A stretch of DNA of 43,017 nucleotides from Sheuella sp. (GCA_030650995.1 JAUSCY010000016.1:1-43017), one strand, 5' to 3'. Numbered from the stretch's first letter, positions 23,770-33,812 are shown. Numbers and translations are program-made. The notes: generated by a model from the letters alone, not told the origin.

Positions 23770-24501
23770 TTAACGTGGGAGTCTGCTGCAGGATTGATAG
23801 TTTTGTTTAATGCATTGCGTGGACATCTTTTTTGCGGATTGCAGCTCGGTGGAGGAGAGTGAGCGGGCGGCTACGATTGCATCCTGGATCGTAGCGTTGT
23901 CGCCTAAACCTTGAGCGATATCTACCCACATATAGCCTAATACGCGGTCTGCCCGACCTGTGCGCCCCTGCATGATTAACAAGCCATATTGCAATTGTGC
24001 CTGAGGATCACCCTGTACCGCAGCCAGTCCAAACCAGTAACTGGCCTTGAGCAGATCGGGTGCCGCCCCGCCTTTCGTAGCTTTTAACTCAAGTTGCCCC
24101 ATGCGGTACTGGGCACTTGGATGACCGTTTGTGGCTGCGAGCCGATACCATTTGAGTGTCTCAATCGGCGTTTCAGATCCGGCAGCCTGACGCTCAAGAA
24201 TTGAACCCAGAAGATATTGCGCACTGGCGTTGTTTGCGTCGGCGGCCTGACGAAACCAGACAATCGCCTGACGTTCATCTTTTTTGACACCCTGACCGTT
24301 TTCATACATCACGCCAAGCACCTGCTGGGCTTGCGTATTGCCCTCCCGAGCTAGCTTGTCCAGAGTTTGAAAGGCCTTGGTATAGTCGCCCTCATCGTAA
24401 AGCTCCAGACCCTGCGCAACGGTGGGAGCATACGTGGTACATGCTGATGAAAGTCCCAGCAATAGCAAAGAGGTGAGCACTAGTCGCAGTAATCTTGTCA
24501 T
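23770..24501 (-). CDS. Sel1-repeat lipoprotein
   Basis: 243 residues. The signal sequence ends in a lipobox (LSSAC, Cys 21). The mature protein consists of about four to five Sel1-like TPR units, recognisable as AQQVLGVMYENGQGVKKDERQA, SAQYLLGSILE, SAQYRMGQLEL and QAQLQYGLLIMQGR, then a short Cys-containing tail. Sel1 repeats mediate protein contacts in envelope stress or assembly. It begins 73 bases after the amidase gene and is 9 bases from the pteridine reductase gene. Confidence 0.85.
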   Translation of the reverse strand: MTRLLRLVLTSLLLLGLSSACTTYAPTVAQGLELYDEGDYTKAFQTLDKLAREGNTQAQQVLGVMYENGQGVKKDERQAIVWFRQAADANNASAQYLLGSILERQAAGSETPIETLKWYRLAATNGHPSAQYRMGQLELKATKGGAAPDLLKASYWFGLAAVQGDPQAQLQYGLLIMQGRTGRADRVLGYMWVDIAQGLGDNATIQDAIVAARSLSSTELQSAKKMSTQCIKQNYQSCSRLPR

Positions 24502-24574
24502 ACAGTGATCAGTACAGGGTGATGAAAAGGGTAGGAGTTAAAACTTCGGTTTGAAGTCGCTGTTATTTGATCCG

Positions 24575-26050
24575 TTAGGTATTGAGCAGCGGACTACGGA
24601 TCTGGCTGTATTTGCTGGCCAGATCATACCCGTGCCCCATCTGCAATACCGCAAAATCCGCTTGCTGGGGCCCGATGATCTGGATCCCGACCGGCAAGCC
24701 TTGCGGATTGAATCCGGCAGGCACTGAGAGCGTGGGCAGACCTGCCATGGTGGCAGGCACAACAGACTCCATCCAGCGATGATAGGTATCCATTTCTTTG
24801 CCGGCGATCTCGTGAGGCCAGTGCGTTTCAGCGAGGAAGGGGAACACCTGAGTGCTGGGCATCACCAGAAAATCATATTGCTTGAAAAGGCGATTGAGTT
24901 CTTGATACCAGGCGCTGCGAATTTTCGTAGCGTTAAACACTTCGATACCAGTCAGTTTTAATCCGCGTTCAATTTCCCAGATTGCCTCGGGCTTGAGCAG
25001 TGCGCGTTTTTCGCTTGACTGATAATGCTGGACGTTACCACCAGAAAATGTAAAGCTGCGCAAGGTCATCCAGGCCTGGAATAGTTGCTCAAAATCGAAG
25101 TTCGGTACAACCGCATCGACACTGCAACCAAGTGTTTTAAAGTGTTCCAGAGATTGCATGCAGATAGAAAGCATGCCTGATTCCATCGGCAGATGTTTAT
25201 CCAGATCACCCATCCAGCCAATACGCTTGCCTTTAAGTTCGCACTCAAGTGGCTCGCTGAATTTTCCTGGGTCATCCTGGCGTCGGGTCATGGGCAGACG
25301 CGAATCAAAACCGGCTTGCACTGACAACATCATTGCCAGATCCGGAATATTGCGCGCCATGGGGCCTGTCACACTGAATTGCTGAAAAAATACTTCTTCA
25401 CCCGGTCCGTGCGGCACGCACCCAGGCGAAGTGCGAAAGCCAAATACATTGTTATAGGCGGCAGGCGTGCGCAGCGAGCCCATCATGTCTGAGCCATCGG
25501 CCACGGGCAACATCCGTAGTGCTAGTGCCACACCTGCGCCGCCACTGCTCCCACCAGCCGAACGTGTGGAGTCAAAAGCGTTACGCGTGATGCCATAGAC
25601 TGGATTAAAGGTATGACCACCCAAACCGAACTCGGGTGAGTTTGTGCGTCCGATAAACAACGCACCTGCCGCGCGCACGTTTGCATTGGCCGCAGAGTCG
25701 ATTTTGGTAATCTGACCTTTAAAAATAGGGGAACCATTTGTTGTCACCATATCTGCAACGGGTGCGATATCCTTTGGTGCCTGCGGGAAACCATGCAAAG
25801 CCCCCATACTCTGACCCCGCGCGAGCTGCGCATCACGTTCGCGTGCGAGCGTGCGCATACTTTCTCTTTCAGGCATTGCAACGATTGCGTTGACGATCGG
25901 ATTAATTCGGTCGATCTGCTCATAAAACGCATCCAGCACCTCAAGGCAGGAGAGTTCGCGTGTATGGATGCGATGTGAAAGCTCGCAGGCATCCATTGCG
26001 ATGATCGGATTGATGGTGCCAGGTTGAGAAGTTGAATGTTGAGTAGACAT
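24575..26050 (-). CDS. Amidase-signature family amidase
   Basis: 491 residues. The amidase-signature catalytic triad can be placed: K93 in APKDI, the cis-Ser S168 in GGSSGGAG and the nucleophile S192 in SDMMGSLRTPA. It hydrolyses an amide (aryl or alkyl amide, or carbamoyl compounds); the substrate cannot be read from sequence. The absence of neighbouring gatB/gatC argues against the tRNA amidotransferase GatA. It is 26 bases after the MFS gene in an operon with an NDP-forming acyl-CoA synthetase, suggesting uptake and breakdown of an amide-containing compound. Confidence 0.88.
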   Translation of the reverse strand: MSTQHSTSQPGTINPIIAMDACELSHRIHTRELSCLEVLDAFYEQIDRINPIVNAIVAMPERESMRTLARERDAQLARGQSMGALHGFPQAPKDIAPVADMVTTNGSPIFKGQITKIDSAANANVRAAGALFIGRTNSPEFGLGGHTFNPVYGITRNAFDSTRSAGGSSGGAGVALALRMLPVADGSDMMGSLRTPAAYNNVFGFRTSPGCVPHGPGEEVFFQQFSVTGPMARNIPDLAMMLSVQAGFDSRLPMTRRQDDPGKFSEPLECELKGKRIGWMGDLDKHLPMESGMLSICMQSLEHFKTLGCSVDAVVPNFDFEQLFQAWMTLRSFTFSGGNVQHYQSSEKRALLKPEAIWEIERGLKLTGIEVFNATKIRSAWYQELNRLFKQYDFLVMPSTQVFPFLAETHWPHEIAGKEMDTYHRWMESVVPATMAGLPTLSVPAGFNPQGLPVGIQIIGPQQADFAVLQMGHGYDLASKYSQIRSPLLNT

Positions 26051-26076
26051 GGATCAGTAGCCTTGAGGGATCAGAA

Positions 26077-27318
26077 TCAGGGGTTATCACTTGTGCGCGA
26101 AGTGAGGCGCGCACGTGCACGGCTGACACGGTCAGCCGTCCAGAAGGAAATAGCGAGTAGCAGCGATGACCAGACAATTGCTTCGATGACGATATGGTAT
26201 GACTGGTCGATCGTCCAGAGCCATGCTGCAACGACAGGCCCCACCGCGCGCGCGATGGTCACCGGAATAGTCAGCAGGCCATTTAGTGCGCCATAAGCGT
26301 GCTGACTCAGCATCTCAGGCACAACCTGACTGCGCACGATGGTGAATACGCCATTGGTCAATCCATACACACCAAAAACACTTGCAAGCAGCCAGAAGGA
26401 TTCCGAGTCTGTCAGCAACAAACTAAAGACAAATGGAAAAGTACCAACCAGAACTGAACCTAGTACCCGCATGGACAGACTCGGGGCAAACCTGCTTACG
26501 AGCAGTCGTCCGAGGACTTGCGAGGGGCCGATTATCGCGATAATTTGCACGACTTCATTTGTCGTGATGTCCTTTTCCTGCAGCAGGGGGTACATGTGGA
26601 AGGTAAAGGTTGACATCATCGCCGCGTAGATCGTCAAGGCAATTAGCAATAGCCAGAATACTGGTCCGCGTAATGCCTCGTGTACGATGGTTTTGTCACG
26701 CGCGTTGTTTGCCGCTTTGGCGCTAGCCTGTGATGTGTGCACGACATCGAGTTGTGGACGCACAAAATACAGATAGCCAAAGGCACAGGCGAGATTGACA
26801 GCCGCCAGTGCCCACAAGGAGGCGCGCCAGCCCCAGCCATCAAGCAAGAACTGTTCGAACGGGATAAAAACCGTACTTGCGAAACCACCCCAAAGTGTGA
26901 TGCTGGTGATACCGGCACGTGAATTCAGGGGGCCGACACGGCGGGCCAGAACGGCGAAGGCAGGCTCATAAAGAATAGCGGCTTGCAACGCACCGATGCC
27001 AGCCGCGAGAATGTAGAAGGCCGTTAAGGAGTGCGCATACGACCAGAACACCATTAACAAGGCTGTTGCGCCCGAGGCTGCTGACATGACACTGCGTCCA
27101 TAGCCCCGGTCAATTGCAACGCCCACTGGAAAAGTCAGTACCGCCGAGATCAGCAGACCGAGCGTCAGGGCGCCGTATAAGTCTGACTTCGACCAGCCAA
27201 GCTCTTGTTGCATGGCGAGTGCAACCATGGGGAAAGCGTAATAGAACGCACCCCATGAGCATATTTGTCCGATGCCCAGAAAATGCGTCAGTGATCGCGG
27301 GTTATTTTGTGACGGCAT
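26077..27318 (-). CDS. Major facilitator superfamily transporter
   Basis: 413 residues with twelve predicted membrane segments and the MFS loop-2/3 signature GVAIDRGYGR at about 65-74. The N-terminal LGIGQICSWGAFYYAFPMV and LGWSKSDLYGA resemble monocarboxylate/oxalate-type MFS carriers. The start follows the acyl-CoA synthetase stop by 2 bases and the amidase is downstream, so the likely cargo is an organic acid or amide processed by these enzymes. Confidence 0.87.
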   Translation of the reverse strand: MPSQNNPRSLTHFLGIGQICSWGAFYYAFPMVALAMQQELGWSKSDLYGALTLGLLISAVLTFPVGVAIDRGYGRSVMSAASGATALLMVFWSYAHSLTAFYILAAGIGALQAAILYEPAFAVLARRVGPLNSRAGITSITLWGGFASTVFIPFEQFLLDGWGWRASLWALAAVNLACAFGYLYFVRPQLDVVHTSQASAKAANNARDKTIVHEALRGPVFWLLLIALTIYAAMMSTFTFHMYPLLQEKDITTNEVVQIIAIIGPSQVLGRLLVSRFAPSLSMRVLGSVLVGTFPFVFSLLLTDSESFWLLASVFGVYGLTNGVFTIVRSQVVPEMLSQHAYGALNGLLTIPVTIARAVGPVVAAWLWTIDQSYHIVIEAIVWSSLLLAISFWTADRVSRARARLTSRTSDNP

Positions 27319-27320
27319 AC

Positions 27321-29402
27321 TTAATTCGACAGACGAACCAGACCATCGACGGCAACCACCCCATGCTCCTGAACAAACAAGGGATTGATTTCAGCCTCGA
27401 GCACCTCCACGCCAGAAACTGCCGCGAGGCGTGAAAAATTCACCACTGCCTGCGCGAGAGCATCACAGTCACCTTTTGGCAAACCTCGATAGCCTTTTAT
27501 CAGTTTAGTGATTCGTACCTCGTTAATCATCTCGTGGGCTTGCTCCAGTGTCACGGGTGCCAGTCTGATTGAGAAATCCGGTGAGAGCTCTGCGGTAATG
27601 CCACCTGCGCCGAGAATCACAGTAGGCCCCACTAACGCATCATGACGATAACCAAGAATCAGTTCGAGTAAGCGGCCCTGCATTTGCTGCACGAGTAAGC
27701 CGTCGATATGCGCGTCGGGAGCATAGCGCTTGACGTTGCTACGAATTTCCTGAGCGGCCTGGATGAAGCCAGGCTGGTCCTTGATACCGACTTTTACGCC
27801 GCCTGCCTCGGTTTTGTGTGGCACATCACGAGAGGAGATTTTTACAACGACTGGGTAGGGCACCTGATGTGCGGGCTGATCAAGCGATACGAGCTGTGAG
27901 GGTGAGGCAGCAACACCTAGTTGAGTGAAAGCCTGACTGGCTTCATGTTCCGTCAATAACCCATTTTTGGGTAGTTCCTGCGGCCAGGCAACAGGGTTGA
28001 TTTTTTGCGGCGCATTGCCGCGTTTTTCAAAGAATACTGCCAGCGCATCTGCACAGGACTCTGGGGTTCTGAAGGCAGCAATGCCTGCTTTTTTAAGCAG
28101 ACCGAGTGAGGTCATTGCTTCTGGCGCGAGAAATACCGCCAATGGTTTGGTATCAAGCTTGTTGGCCTGCACGAGAGGTTTGACCGCCAGCTCTGGATGA
28201 AACTGCGCAGAGGAGCCAACCACGCTCAAAATCGCATCGCACCAGTCGACCTCCATGAGCTGCTCGAGCAGATCTTTATATTGCACACTGGTGGCCGCAA
28301 GCGTCAGGTCGATGATCGATGTTTCACGGATATTCATACCGCGCGCAGCCATATGCGTAATGAATGCGGGCGGAGGTGCCACGGCAACTATGCCAAGCAG
28401 GCCCAGGTTGTCAACAACGGTCGCTGCTCCACCACCCGTCGTCGTAATAACCGCCACCCGGGCTGGAGTCGGATATGCGGGTGTTTTTCCCAGATATTTC
28501 TGTGCAAGCGGCGCGAGTTCGAAAAGTGTCTCCAGATTGCGCACACGCATCACCCCATGCGCCCGTAAAAATGCATCGACTGCCACATCATTGCCTGCCA
28601 GCGCACCTGTATGGGATTGCGCGAGCGAATCGCCCTGTTCTGAACGTCCGATTTTGTAGGCGATAACGGGTTTATTTTTTGCACGCGCTCGCTCCAGAGC
28701 CTGGCCAAGTTGGGGCGCGTCGCGAATGGTTTCCAGGAACAGAAGAATCACTTTCGTCTGCGGATCATCGACCAGTGCATCAATGACTTCACCCACCGTC
28801 ACATCACTTTCGTTGCCGACAGAAACAGATTTGGCAAAACCGAAGCCGCGTGCATTGGCACGTGCAATCAAAGATCCCATCATTGAGCCGCTTTGCGACA
28901 CCAGACTGAGCTCGCCCGCGATCAGGGTCTCTGCTTCAAAGGCTGCATTGACAGAAATAATCATTCCGTTGTGCAGGTCAGCCACACCGATACTGTTGGG
29001 GCCGATAATACGCAAGCCAAGTTCTTTGGCGCGTGCGATCAAGGTGTTTTGCACTGCCATGCCTTGAGGGCCGGTTTCCCCGAATCCATCAGAGTAGATT
29101 GTGACGACTTTTGCTCCGGCTTTCGCCATCGGCTCGAGCAGGGCAATGACCAGTTCACTGGCAACCATTACAAAGGCATGATCGATCGGGCCTGGCAGAT
29201 CGGCCAAGTCTGCATAGGCGGGTTCGCCCATGATTTCTGTCTGTGTGCGATTGATCGGATAGATCTTGCCGGTAAAACCGTGCTTGCGCATAAAGCGCAT
29301 GGGACGTGCTGTATTTTTTTGCAAATTACCTGAAGCACCTACCAGCGCAATTGCGCGAGGTGCAAAAAGGGCTTGTGCGAATTCTTCTTTGGTGAGTGGC
29401 AC
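27321..29402 (-). CDS. NDP-forming acyl-CoA synthetase (single-chain)
   Basis: 693 residues fused as in single-chain ADP-forming acyl-CoA synthetases. A CoA-binding Rossmann domain is at about 10-135 (RAIALVGASGN), a succinyl-CoA-ligase-like region at about 150-290 with SHTGALAG near 265-272, and an ATP-grasp domain covers about 475-690 (VKISSRDVPHKTEAGGV). It makes an acyl-CoA from an acid with ATP, or the reverse. It is the first gene of the - strand operon that continues with the MFS carrier and amidase. The acyl substrate is unknown. Confidence 0.88.
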   Translation of the reverse strand: MPLTKEEFAQALFAPRAIALVGASGNLQKNTARPMRFMRKHGFTGKIYPINRTQTEIMGEPAYADLADLPGPIDHAFVMVASELVIALLEPMAKAGAKVVTIYSDGFGETGPQGMAVQNTLIARAKELGLRIIGPNSIGVADLHNGMIISVNAAFEAETLIAGELSLVSQSGSMMGSLIARANARGFGFAKSVSVGNESDVTVGEVIDALVDDPQTKVILLFLETIRDAPQLGQALERARAKNKPVIAYKIGRSEQGDSLAQSHTGALAGNDVAVDAFLRAHGVMRVRNLETLFELAPLAQKYLGKTPAYPTPARVAVITTTGGGAATVVDNLGLLGIVAVAPPPAFITHMAARGMNIRETSIIDLTLAATSVQYKDLLEQLMEVDWCDAILSVVGSSAQFHPELAVKPLVQANKLDTKPLAVFLAPEAMTSLGLLKKAGIAAFRTPESCADALAVFFEKRGNAPQKINPVAWPQELPKNGLLTEHEASQAFTQLGVAASPSQLVSLDQPAHQVPYPVVVKISSRDVPHKTEAGGVKVGIKDQPGFIQAAQEIRSNVKRYAPDAHIDGLLVQQMQGRLLELILGYRHDALVGPTVILGAGGITAELSPDFSIRLAPVTLEQAHEMINEVRITKLIKGYRGLPKGDCDALAQAVVNFSRLAAVSGVEVLEAEINPLFVQEHGVVAVDGLVRLSN

Positions 29403-29536
29403 GGCTAGAGGCTCCGAATGCGTATTTTTGTCTCAATCCGACAGGATAATGGCATTTTGAGCAGGGTATGTCTTGAATCTTTGTGTATGGCTGGAAATTA
29501 TCGCTGCCGTTGTTCCTGTGTTTAGCTTAAGATAGG

Positions 29537-29565
29537 GCGATGAACATCGCATAAATTATTTTATG
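29537..29565. promoter_or_regulatory. Two adjoining inverted repeats in divergent promoter region
   Basis: GCGAT/ATCGC (29537-29550, loop of 4) runs directly into CATAAA/TTTATG (29550-29565, loop of 4). They lie between the divergent acyl-CoA synthetase and binding-protein genes, about 135 and 65 bases from the two starts. They could be operator half-sites; no regulator gene is adjacent. Confidence 0.3.
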
Positions 29566-29629
29566 TGATTGATTCATAAATAAAAAATTCAAAAAACCTG
29601 TTAACGGGTATCCATTGTTGGAGACAAAA

Positions 29630-30844
29630 ATGTTCAAGCTTTCTGCTATTTCTGCGTTGATTGCCGCTACAACGCTGGTCGCTCCAACCGTTTCACTCGC
29701 TCAAGAAAAAATTTCAGGGGGTGTGATCAAAATCGGTGTGCTGACCGATATGTCCGGAGCTTATTCAGGCAATGTTGGTCCTGGCTCGGTACTTGCGACA
29801 AAACTTGCAATTGAAGATTTTGGAGGAAAAGTTGCGGGCAAACCGATTGAAATGGTGTTCGCAGATCATTTAAACAAGGCAGATGTTGGTGCGAGCCGTG
29901 CTCGAGAGTGGATCGATCGCGATGGTGTGGATGTTGTGACTGAGTTGGGTAATAGCGCTGTTGCGCTGGCAGTGATGAATATCGCAGCTGAAAAGAATCG
30001 TATCACCCTGGTGACTGGCGCGGGTGCGAGTCGCATTACGGGCGAAGACTGCAAACCCAATAACATCATGTGGGTCTATGACACCTATGCTTTGGCCAAG
30101 GTGGGCACGCTGCCTCTGGTCCAGGCAGGCGCAAAAAAATGGTATTTCATCACCGCGGATTATGCTTTTGGACATTCGCTTGAGGGCGATGGCATGCGGT
30201 TTGTTAAGGAGGGCGGTGGCACCGTCGCAGGTTCATCGCGTTATCCCTTTCCCGGCAATGATTTTTCTTCGTTCCTGATCTCGGCTCAATCAAGTGGTGC
30301 CGATGCTGTGGCCTTCGCAAGCGCCGGAGCTGATCTGCAAAACGAAATTAAACAAGCCAACGAATTCGGTTTGGCCAAGAAGCAAAAGCTTGTCGCCATG
30401 CTCATGAGTATTACTGATGTCCATGGCGTGGGGCTCGATGCAGCTCAGGGCATGAATTTTGCGGAGACATTTTATTGGGACATGGATGATGAAACGCGAA
30501 AATTTTCCCAGCGTTTCTTTAAGGAATTGGGAAAGATGCCGACTGCCTTGCAGGCGGGGCAGTATTCAGCTGTCTTGAATTATTTGCGTGCGGTTGAAAA
30601 ATCAGGCAGCGATCAAACTGATGCTGTGATGAAAACCTTACGTGAAATGCCTATTCATGACGCCTTTGCACGTAATGCGAAGTTGCGTCCAGATGGAAAA
30701 TTGATTCACGACACCTATTTGGTGTCCGTCAAGACACCTCAGGAATCTAAAGCCCCCTGGGATTACTACAAAATTGTGAAAACCATTCCTGGCGATCAGG
30801 CTTTTATCCCCTTGTCCGAGAGCAAGTGCCCGCTAGTTAAGTGA
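29630..30844 (+). CDS. ABC-type periplasmic binding protein, branched-chain amino acid/acyl type
   Basis: 404 residues from ATG 29630, chosen for the GGAG six bases upstream; an upstream TTG is in frame but poorer. A signal peptide ends near SLAQEK. The mature protein has the type I periplasmic-binding fold: IKIGVLTDMSGAYSGNVGPGS at the start and later NPIEMVF-like strands and VAFASAGADLQNEIKQANEFGL. Members bind leucine-type amino acids, amides or aromatic acids. No permease or ATPase genes adjoin, so it must borrow a transporter from elsewhere. Followed by the SCP2-like and hydrolase genes. Confidence 0.88.
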   Translation: MFKLSAISALIAATTLVAPTVSLAQEKISGGVIKIGVLTDMSGAYSGNVGPGSVLATKLAIEDFGGKVAGKPIEMVFADHLNKADVGASRAREWIDRDGVDVVTELGNSAVALAVMNIAAEKNRITLVTGAGASRITGEDCKPNNIMWVYDTYALAKVGTLPLVQAGAKKWYFITADYAFGHSLEGDGMRFVKEGGGTVAGSSRYPFPGNDFSSFLISAQSSGADAVAFASAGADLQNEIKQANEFGLAKKQKLVAMLMSITDVHGVGLDAAQGMNFAETFYWDMDDETRKFSQRFFKELGKMPTALQAGQYSAVLNYLRAVEKSGSDQTDAVMKTLREMPIHDAFARNAKLRPDGKLIHDTYLVSVKTPQESKAPWDYYKIVKTIPGDQAFIPLSESKCPLVK

Positions 30845-30881
30845 GTTGAATATTGATAATGAATTTGACAGGTAATACACG

Positions 30882-31265
30882 ATGCATGACGAACGGATAC
30901 TGAAGCAACTCCCCGCGCGCGTGAATGCAGACAGCAGATTATGCTGGCGGGGCAGACATGTCGATACGGCATTTCTGATTGAATGCGGACAAGAGCAATT
31001 TCTGGTGAAAATCAAAAATGGTTGTATCGAATCCGTCAGCAAAGGCGTATTCGCGTCCTCCGAATGGTGTTTCGCCTTGCGTGCGTCTGGCGCTACCTGG
31101 TCTGCTTTCTGGCAGGCATTACCCGTGCCTGGTTATCACGACATAATGGCTATGCTGAAATTTAAATACTTGAAAATGGAAGGTGACCTGTACCCGTTGA
31201 TGTCTCACCTGCTTTATTTCAAGGACGTGTTGGCAGCGGCCAGGCTTGTCGGGAGTCATGCATGA
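30882..31265 (+). CDS. SCP2-like small protein
   Basis: 127 residues. The sequence has the outline of an SCP2-type lipid-binding domain (FLIECGQEQFLVKIKNG, then FALRASGATWSAFWQALPVPGYHDIMAM and GDLYPLMSHLLYFKDVL). Similar proteins are commonly encoded beside alpha/beta hydrolases in proteobacteria. The stop overlaps the hydrolase ATG by 4 bases (ATGA), showing tight coupling. It may hold a hydrophobic substrate or product for its partner; that is inference. Confidence 0.65.
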   Translation: MHDERILKQLPARVNADSRLCWRGRHVDTAFLIECGQEQFLVKIKNGCIESVSKGVFASSEWCFALRASGATWSAFWQALPVPGYHDIMAMLKFKYLKMEGDLYPLMSHLLYFKDVLAAARLVGSHA

Positions 31266-32155
31266 ATAGCCCGTTCATTAAAAAGGCTGCAGTTATTGTT
31301 GAACCAATTGTCGGGCGCTACATGCATTTGAACCTGAATGGTCATACGCACCGCGTCTACGTTGAAGAGTCGGGCGCGGGAGTTCCTTTGTTATGCCTGC
31401 ATACCGCTGGCGCGGATACCAGGCAGTATCGAGCGATACAGAATGATCCTGAAATTCTCAAAGAATATCGCGTCATTGCGTTTGATTTGCCTTGGCATGG
31501 AAAGTCGTCTCCGCCAGAAGGATGGCAAAACAACACTTATCGCTTGTCATCAAAAGACTATGCTGATGCCATTCTCGCGGTCGCTGATGCGCTAGAGCTT
31601 GATCAGCCGATTGTGATGGGCTGCTCCATTGGCGGGCGTATTGTTTTGCATCTGGCCCTTGAGCATGCGGACCGTTTTGGTGCGGCGATTGGTCTGCAAT
31701 CCGGTGCGCACGTCGATCCTTATTATGATCTGGAGTGGTTGCACCGCTCTGATGTGCACGGCGGGGAGGTCTGCGCCGGCATCGTGTCCGGCCTCATTGG
31801 CCCCTCTAGTCCGACTGTCCACCGCTGGGAAACCTTGTGGCATTACATGCAGGGCGGTCCGGGTGTATTCAAGGGCGACTTGTTTTTCTATACCGCCGAC
31901 GGCGATATCAGAGATCGCGTCAAACACATCGATACCCTTGCATGCCCCTTATGGTTATTAACCGGGGAGTATGACTACTCCTGCACCCCCCAGGATACTG
32001 AGTTCCTGGGTAAAAATATTCCCGGAGCACATTGGCAGATCATGCGCGGGATGGGACATTTTCCGATGAGTGAGGATCCAGATTCTTTCATGACTTATCT
32101 TAAACCGGTGTTGGAGCAGGCACGCATCGCACGCTCAAAGTCAAATAAAGCCTAG
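31262..32155 (+). CDS. Alpha/beta hydrolase
   Basis: 297 residues of the alpha/beta-hydrolase fold. The oxyanion-hole segment is LLCLHTAGAD, the nucleophile elbow GCSIGG gives Ser 122, the acid is in LLTGEYDYSC, and the His is in MRGMGHFPMSEDP near the C-terminus. No export signal is seen. It is likely an esterase, lactonase or C-C hydrolase acting on a small organic substrate, in a unit with the SCP2-like protein and binding protein. The precise reaction cannot be read. Confidence 0.88.
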   Translation: MNSPFIKKAAVIVEPIVGRYMHLNLNGHTHRVYVEESGAGVPLLCLHTAGADTRQYRAIQNDPEILKEYRVIAFDLPWHGKSSPPEGWQNNTYRLSSKDYADAILAVADALELDQPIVMGCSIGGRIVLHLALEHADRFGAAIGLQSGAHVDPYYDLEWLHRSDVHGGEVCAGIVSGLIGPSSPTVHRWETLWHYMQGGPGVFKGDLFFYTADGDIRDRVKHIDTLACPLWLLTGEYDYSCTPQDTEFLGKNIPGAHWQIMRGMGHFPMSEDPDSFMTYLKPVLEQARIARSKSNKA

Positions 32156-32237
32156 GTTTTTCAGTCGGCCAATATATGACCGGGGTCTGGAACACCCTAC
32201 AATCAGGCTGGATTAGTCTGACTTATTTAATTTATTC

Positions 32238-33812
32238 ATGAAAAAACTACTTTGCCGCCTGTGGGCCGCCACGCAGCACCCCCGTGCATTACCCTGGATT
32301 ATTCTGGGTACGGGACTTTGGCTGGGATGCCTGTCCTGGGTTCGGCATTTGCATCTCCCCGATGAGGGACGTTACGTTGGCGTTGCCTGGGACATGTCGC
32401 GCGCCGACAGCTTTTGGGTGCCTTTACTCAATGGATTGCCTTATTTTCATAAGCCACCGCTTTTTTACTGGCTTAATGAACTGTCCTTCATGATGTTCGG
32501 TGTCCATGAGTGGTCAGCGCGTATGCCTTCTTTATTGGCAGCCTGGGCGAGTGCCATTGCCTTGTATTTATTTATCCGCAAACACCGCAGCGTCGCTGTG
32601 GCAACCGTGACGTTGGCGGTGCTGGTCACCATGCCCTATTTTTACGGAGGCGCGCAGTACGCCAACCTCGATATGCTGGTTGCCGGGATGATTTCACTCA
32701 CCGTGCTTGCTGGCGCCGAGGCAGTGCTGCGCAGTGAGTCTGGGCAGGCTTGGGGATGGATGTCTCTGAGTGCTGCGGTATTTGCTGCACTGGCGATCCT
32801 GTCCAAAGGCCTGATTGGTCTGGTGTTGCCGGGCGGTGTGTTGTTTTTCTGGTTGATTTTGACCAAACGCTGGCGCAAGTTTGGCGTACTGCTCTGGCCG
32901 CCTGCGATCGCGGCTTTCGCACTGGTCGCTGTGCCGTGGTTCTGGTTGATGCAGCAAAAATTCCCTGAATTTTTTAATTATTACTTCGTTCATCAGCAGT
33001 TTGAGCGATTTGTCGGTGAGTCTTTTAATAACCCGCAGCCAGTCTTGTTTTATGTTCCCGTTGTGTTTGGCCTGACCTTGCCCTGGTCGCTCGGACTGTT
33101 GGGGTTATTGAATAAGTCCTACTGGAAGAGTGAGGCAGGATCCCTGTCGGTCTTGATGCTGATCTGGTTCGCGGTAATTGCAGTATTTTTTTCCATCCCT
33201 GCCTCCAAATTAATTGGCTATGCGTTGCCAGCGCTACCCCCTCTGGCTGTACTGATCGCGGAGGTGCTGGTTGGTGCCATGCATGGAAAGCGGTCTGAGC
33301 AGGTGAGACGCGCGGTGGGGGGGTGTTTTGTGGGGGCGTGTATCGGTTGTCTGATTGCGATCGGCGCATTTCGCGTGACCCAGAAAGACAGCGGTTTTGA
33401 AATGGGTCAACGGATTGCTGCAGAAATGAAGCCAGATGACACAATGGTTTTCTTGCTGAATTTTCCCTTTGACCTGGCTTTTTATGTTGGCGCGAAACAG
33501 CCTGCCTGGGTGGTTGAAAACTGGCCTGGCCTCATAAAACGTGACAACTGGCGTAATGAGCTTGCCGATGCTGCGCTTTTCGACCCGGTAGTGGGTGCGC
33601 AAACGCTGGTCAATATAGATGCGTTTATTCCGCGGCTTTGCGCGACTGAGGATAAAGTATTCTGGATACGTGGTGATCGTGATATGCCCCTGTATTGGGA
33701 CATATTGCAAAACCTGCCACCTTTTTTTGTACAGGGCAATGGCGGCACTGTCTGGAAATTAATTACTAATCAGAAATTTAAGAACGCATTTTGCCAGGTG
33801 GCAGTTAAATGA
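32238..33812 (+). CDS. ArnT-like GT-C/PMT-family glycosyltransferase
   Basis: 524 residues with about twelve membrane spans. The first loop has HLPDEGRYVGVAWDMSRAD, the acidic DEGRY motif of ArnT/PMT-family transferases, and then FHKPPLFYWLNELSFMMFG, a strongly conserved part of the fold. Such enzymes move a sugar from undecaprenyl phosphate to lipid A or another periplasmic acceptor. No arn genes adjoin, so lipid A aminoarabinose addition is not shown; a different lipid-linked sugar is equally possible. Confidence 0.85.
   Translation: MKKLLCRLWAATQHPRALPWIILGTGLWLGCLSWVRHLHLPDEGRYVGVAWDMSRADSFWVPLLNGLPYFHKPPLFYWLNELSFMMFGVHEWSARMPSLLAAWASAIALYLFIRKHRSVAVATVTLAVLVTMPYFYGGAQYANLDMLVAGMISLTVLAGAEAVLRSESGQAWGWMSLSAAVFAALAILSKGLIGLVLPGGVLFFWLILTKRWRKFGVLLWPPAIAAFALVAVPWFWLMQQKFPEFFNYYFVHQQFERFVGESFNNPQPVLFYVPVVFGLTLPWSLGLLGLLNKSYWKSEAGSLSVLMLIWFAVIAVFFSIPASKLIGYALPALPPLAVLIAEVLVGAMHGKRSEQVRRAVGGCFVGACIGCLIAIGAFRVTQKDSGFEMGQRIAAEMKPDDTMVFLLNFPFDLAFYVGAKQPAWVVENWPGLIKRDNWRNELADAALFDPVVGAQTLVNIDAFIPRLCATEDKVFWIRGDRDMPLYWDILQNLPPFFVQGNGGTVWKLITNQKFKNAFCQVAVK

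Noticed and set aside
24575..26050. GatA subunit of the tRNA amidotransferase
   Set aside because: There is no gatB or gatC nearby, and the operon partners are a transporter and an acyl-CoA synthetase.
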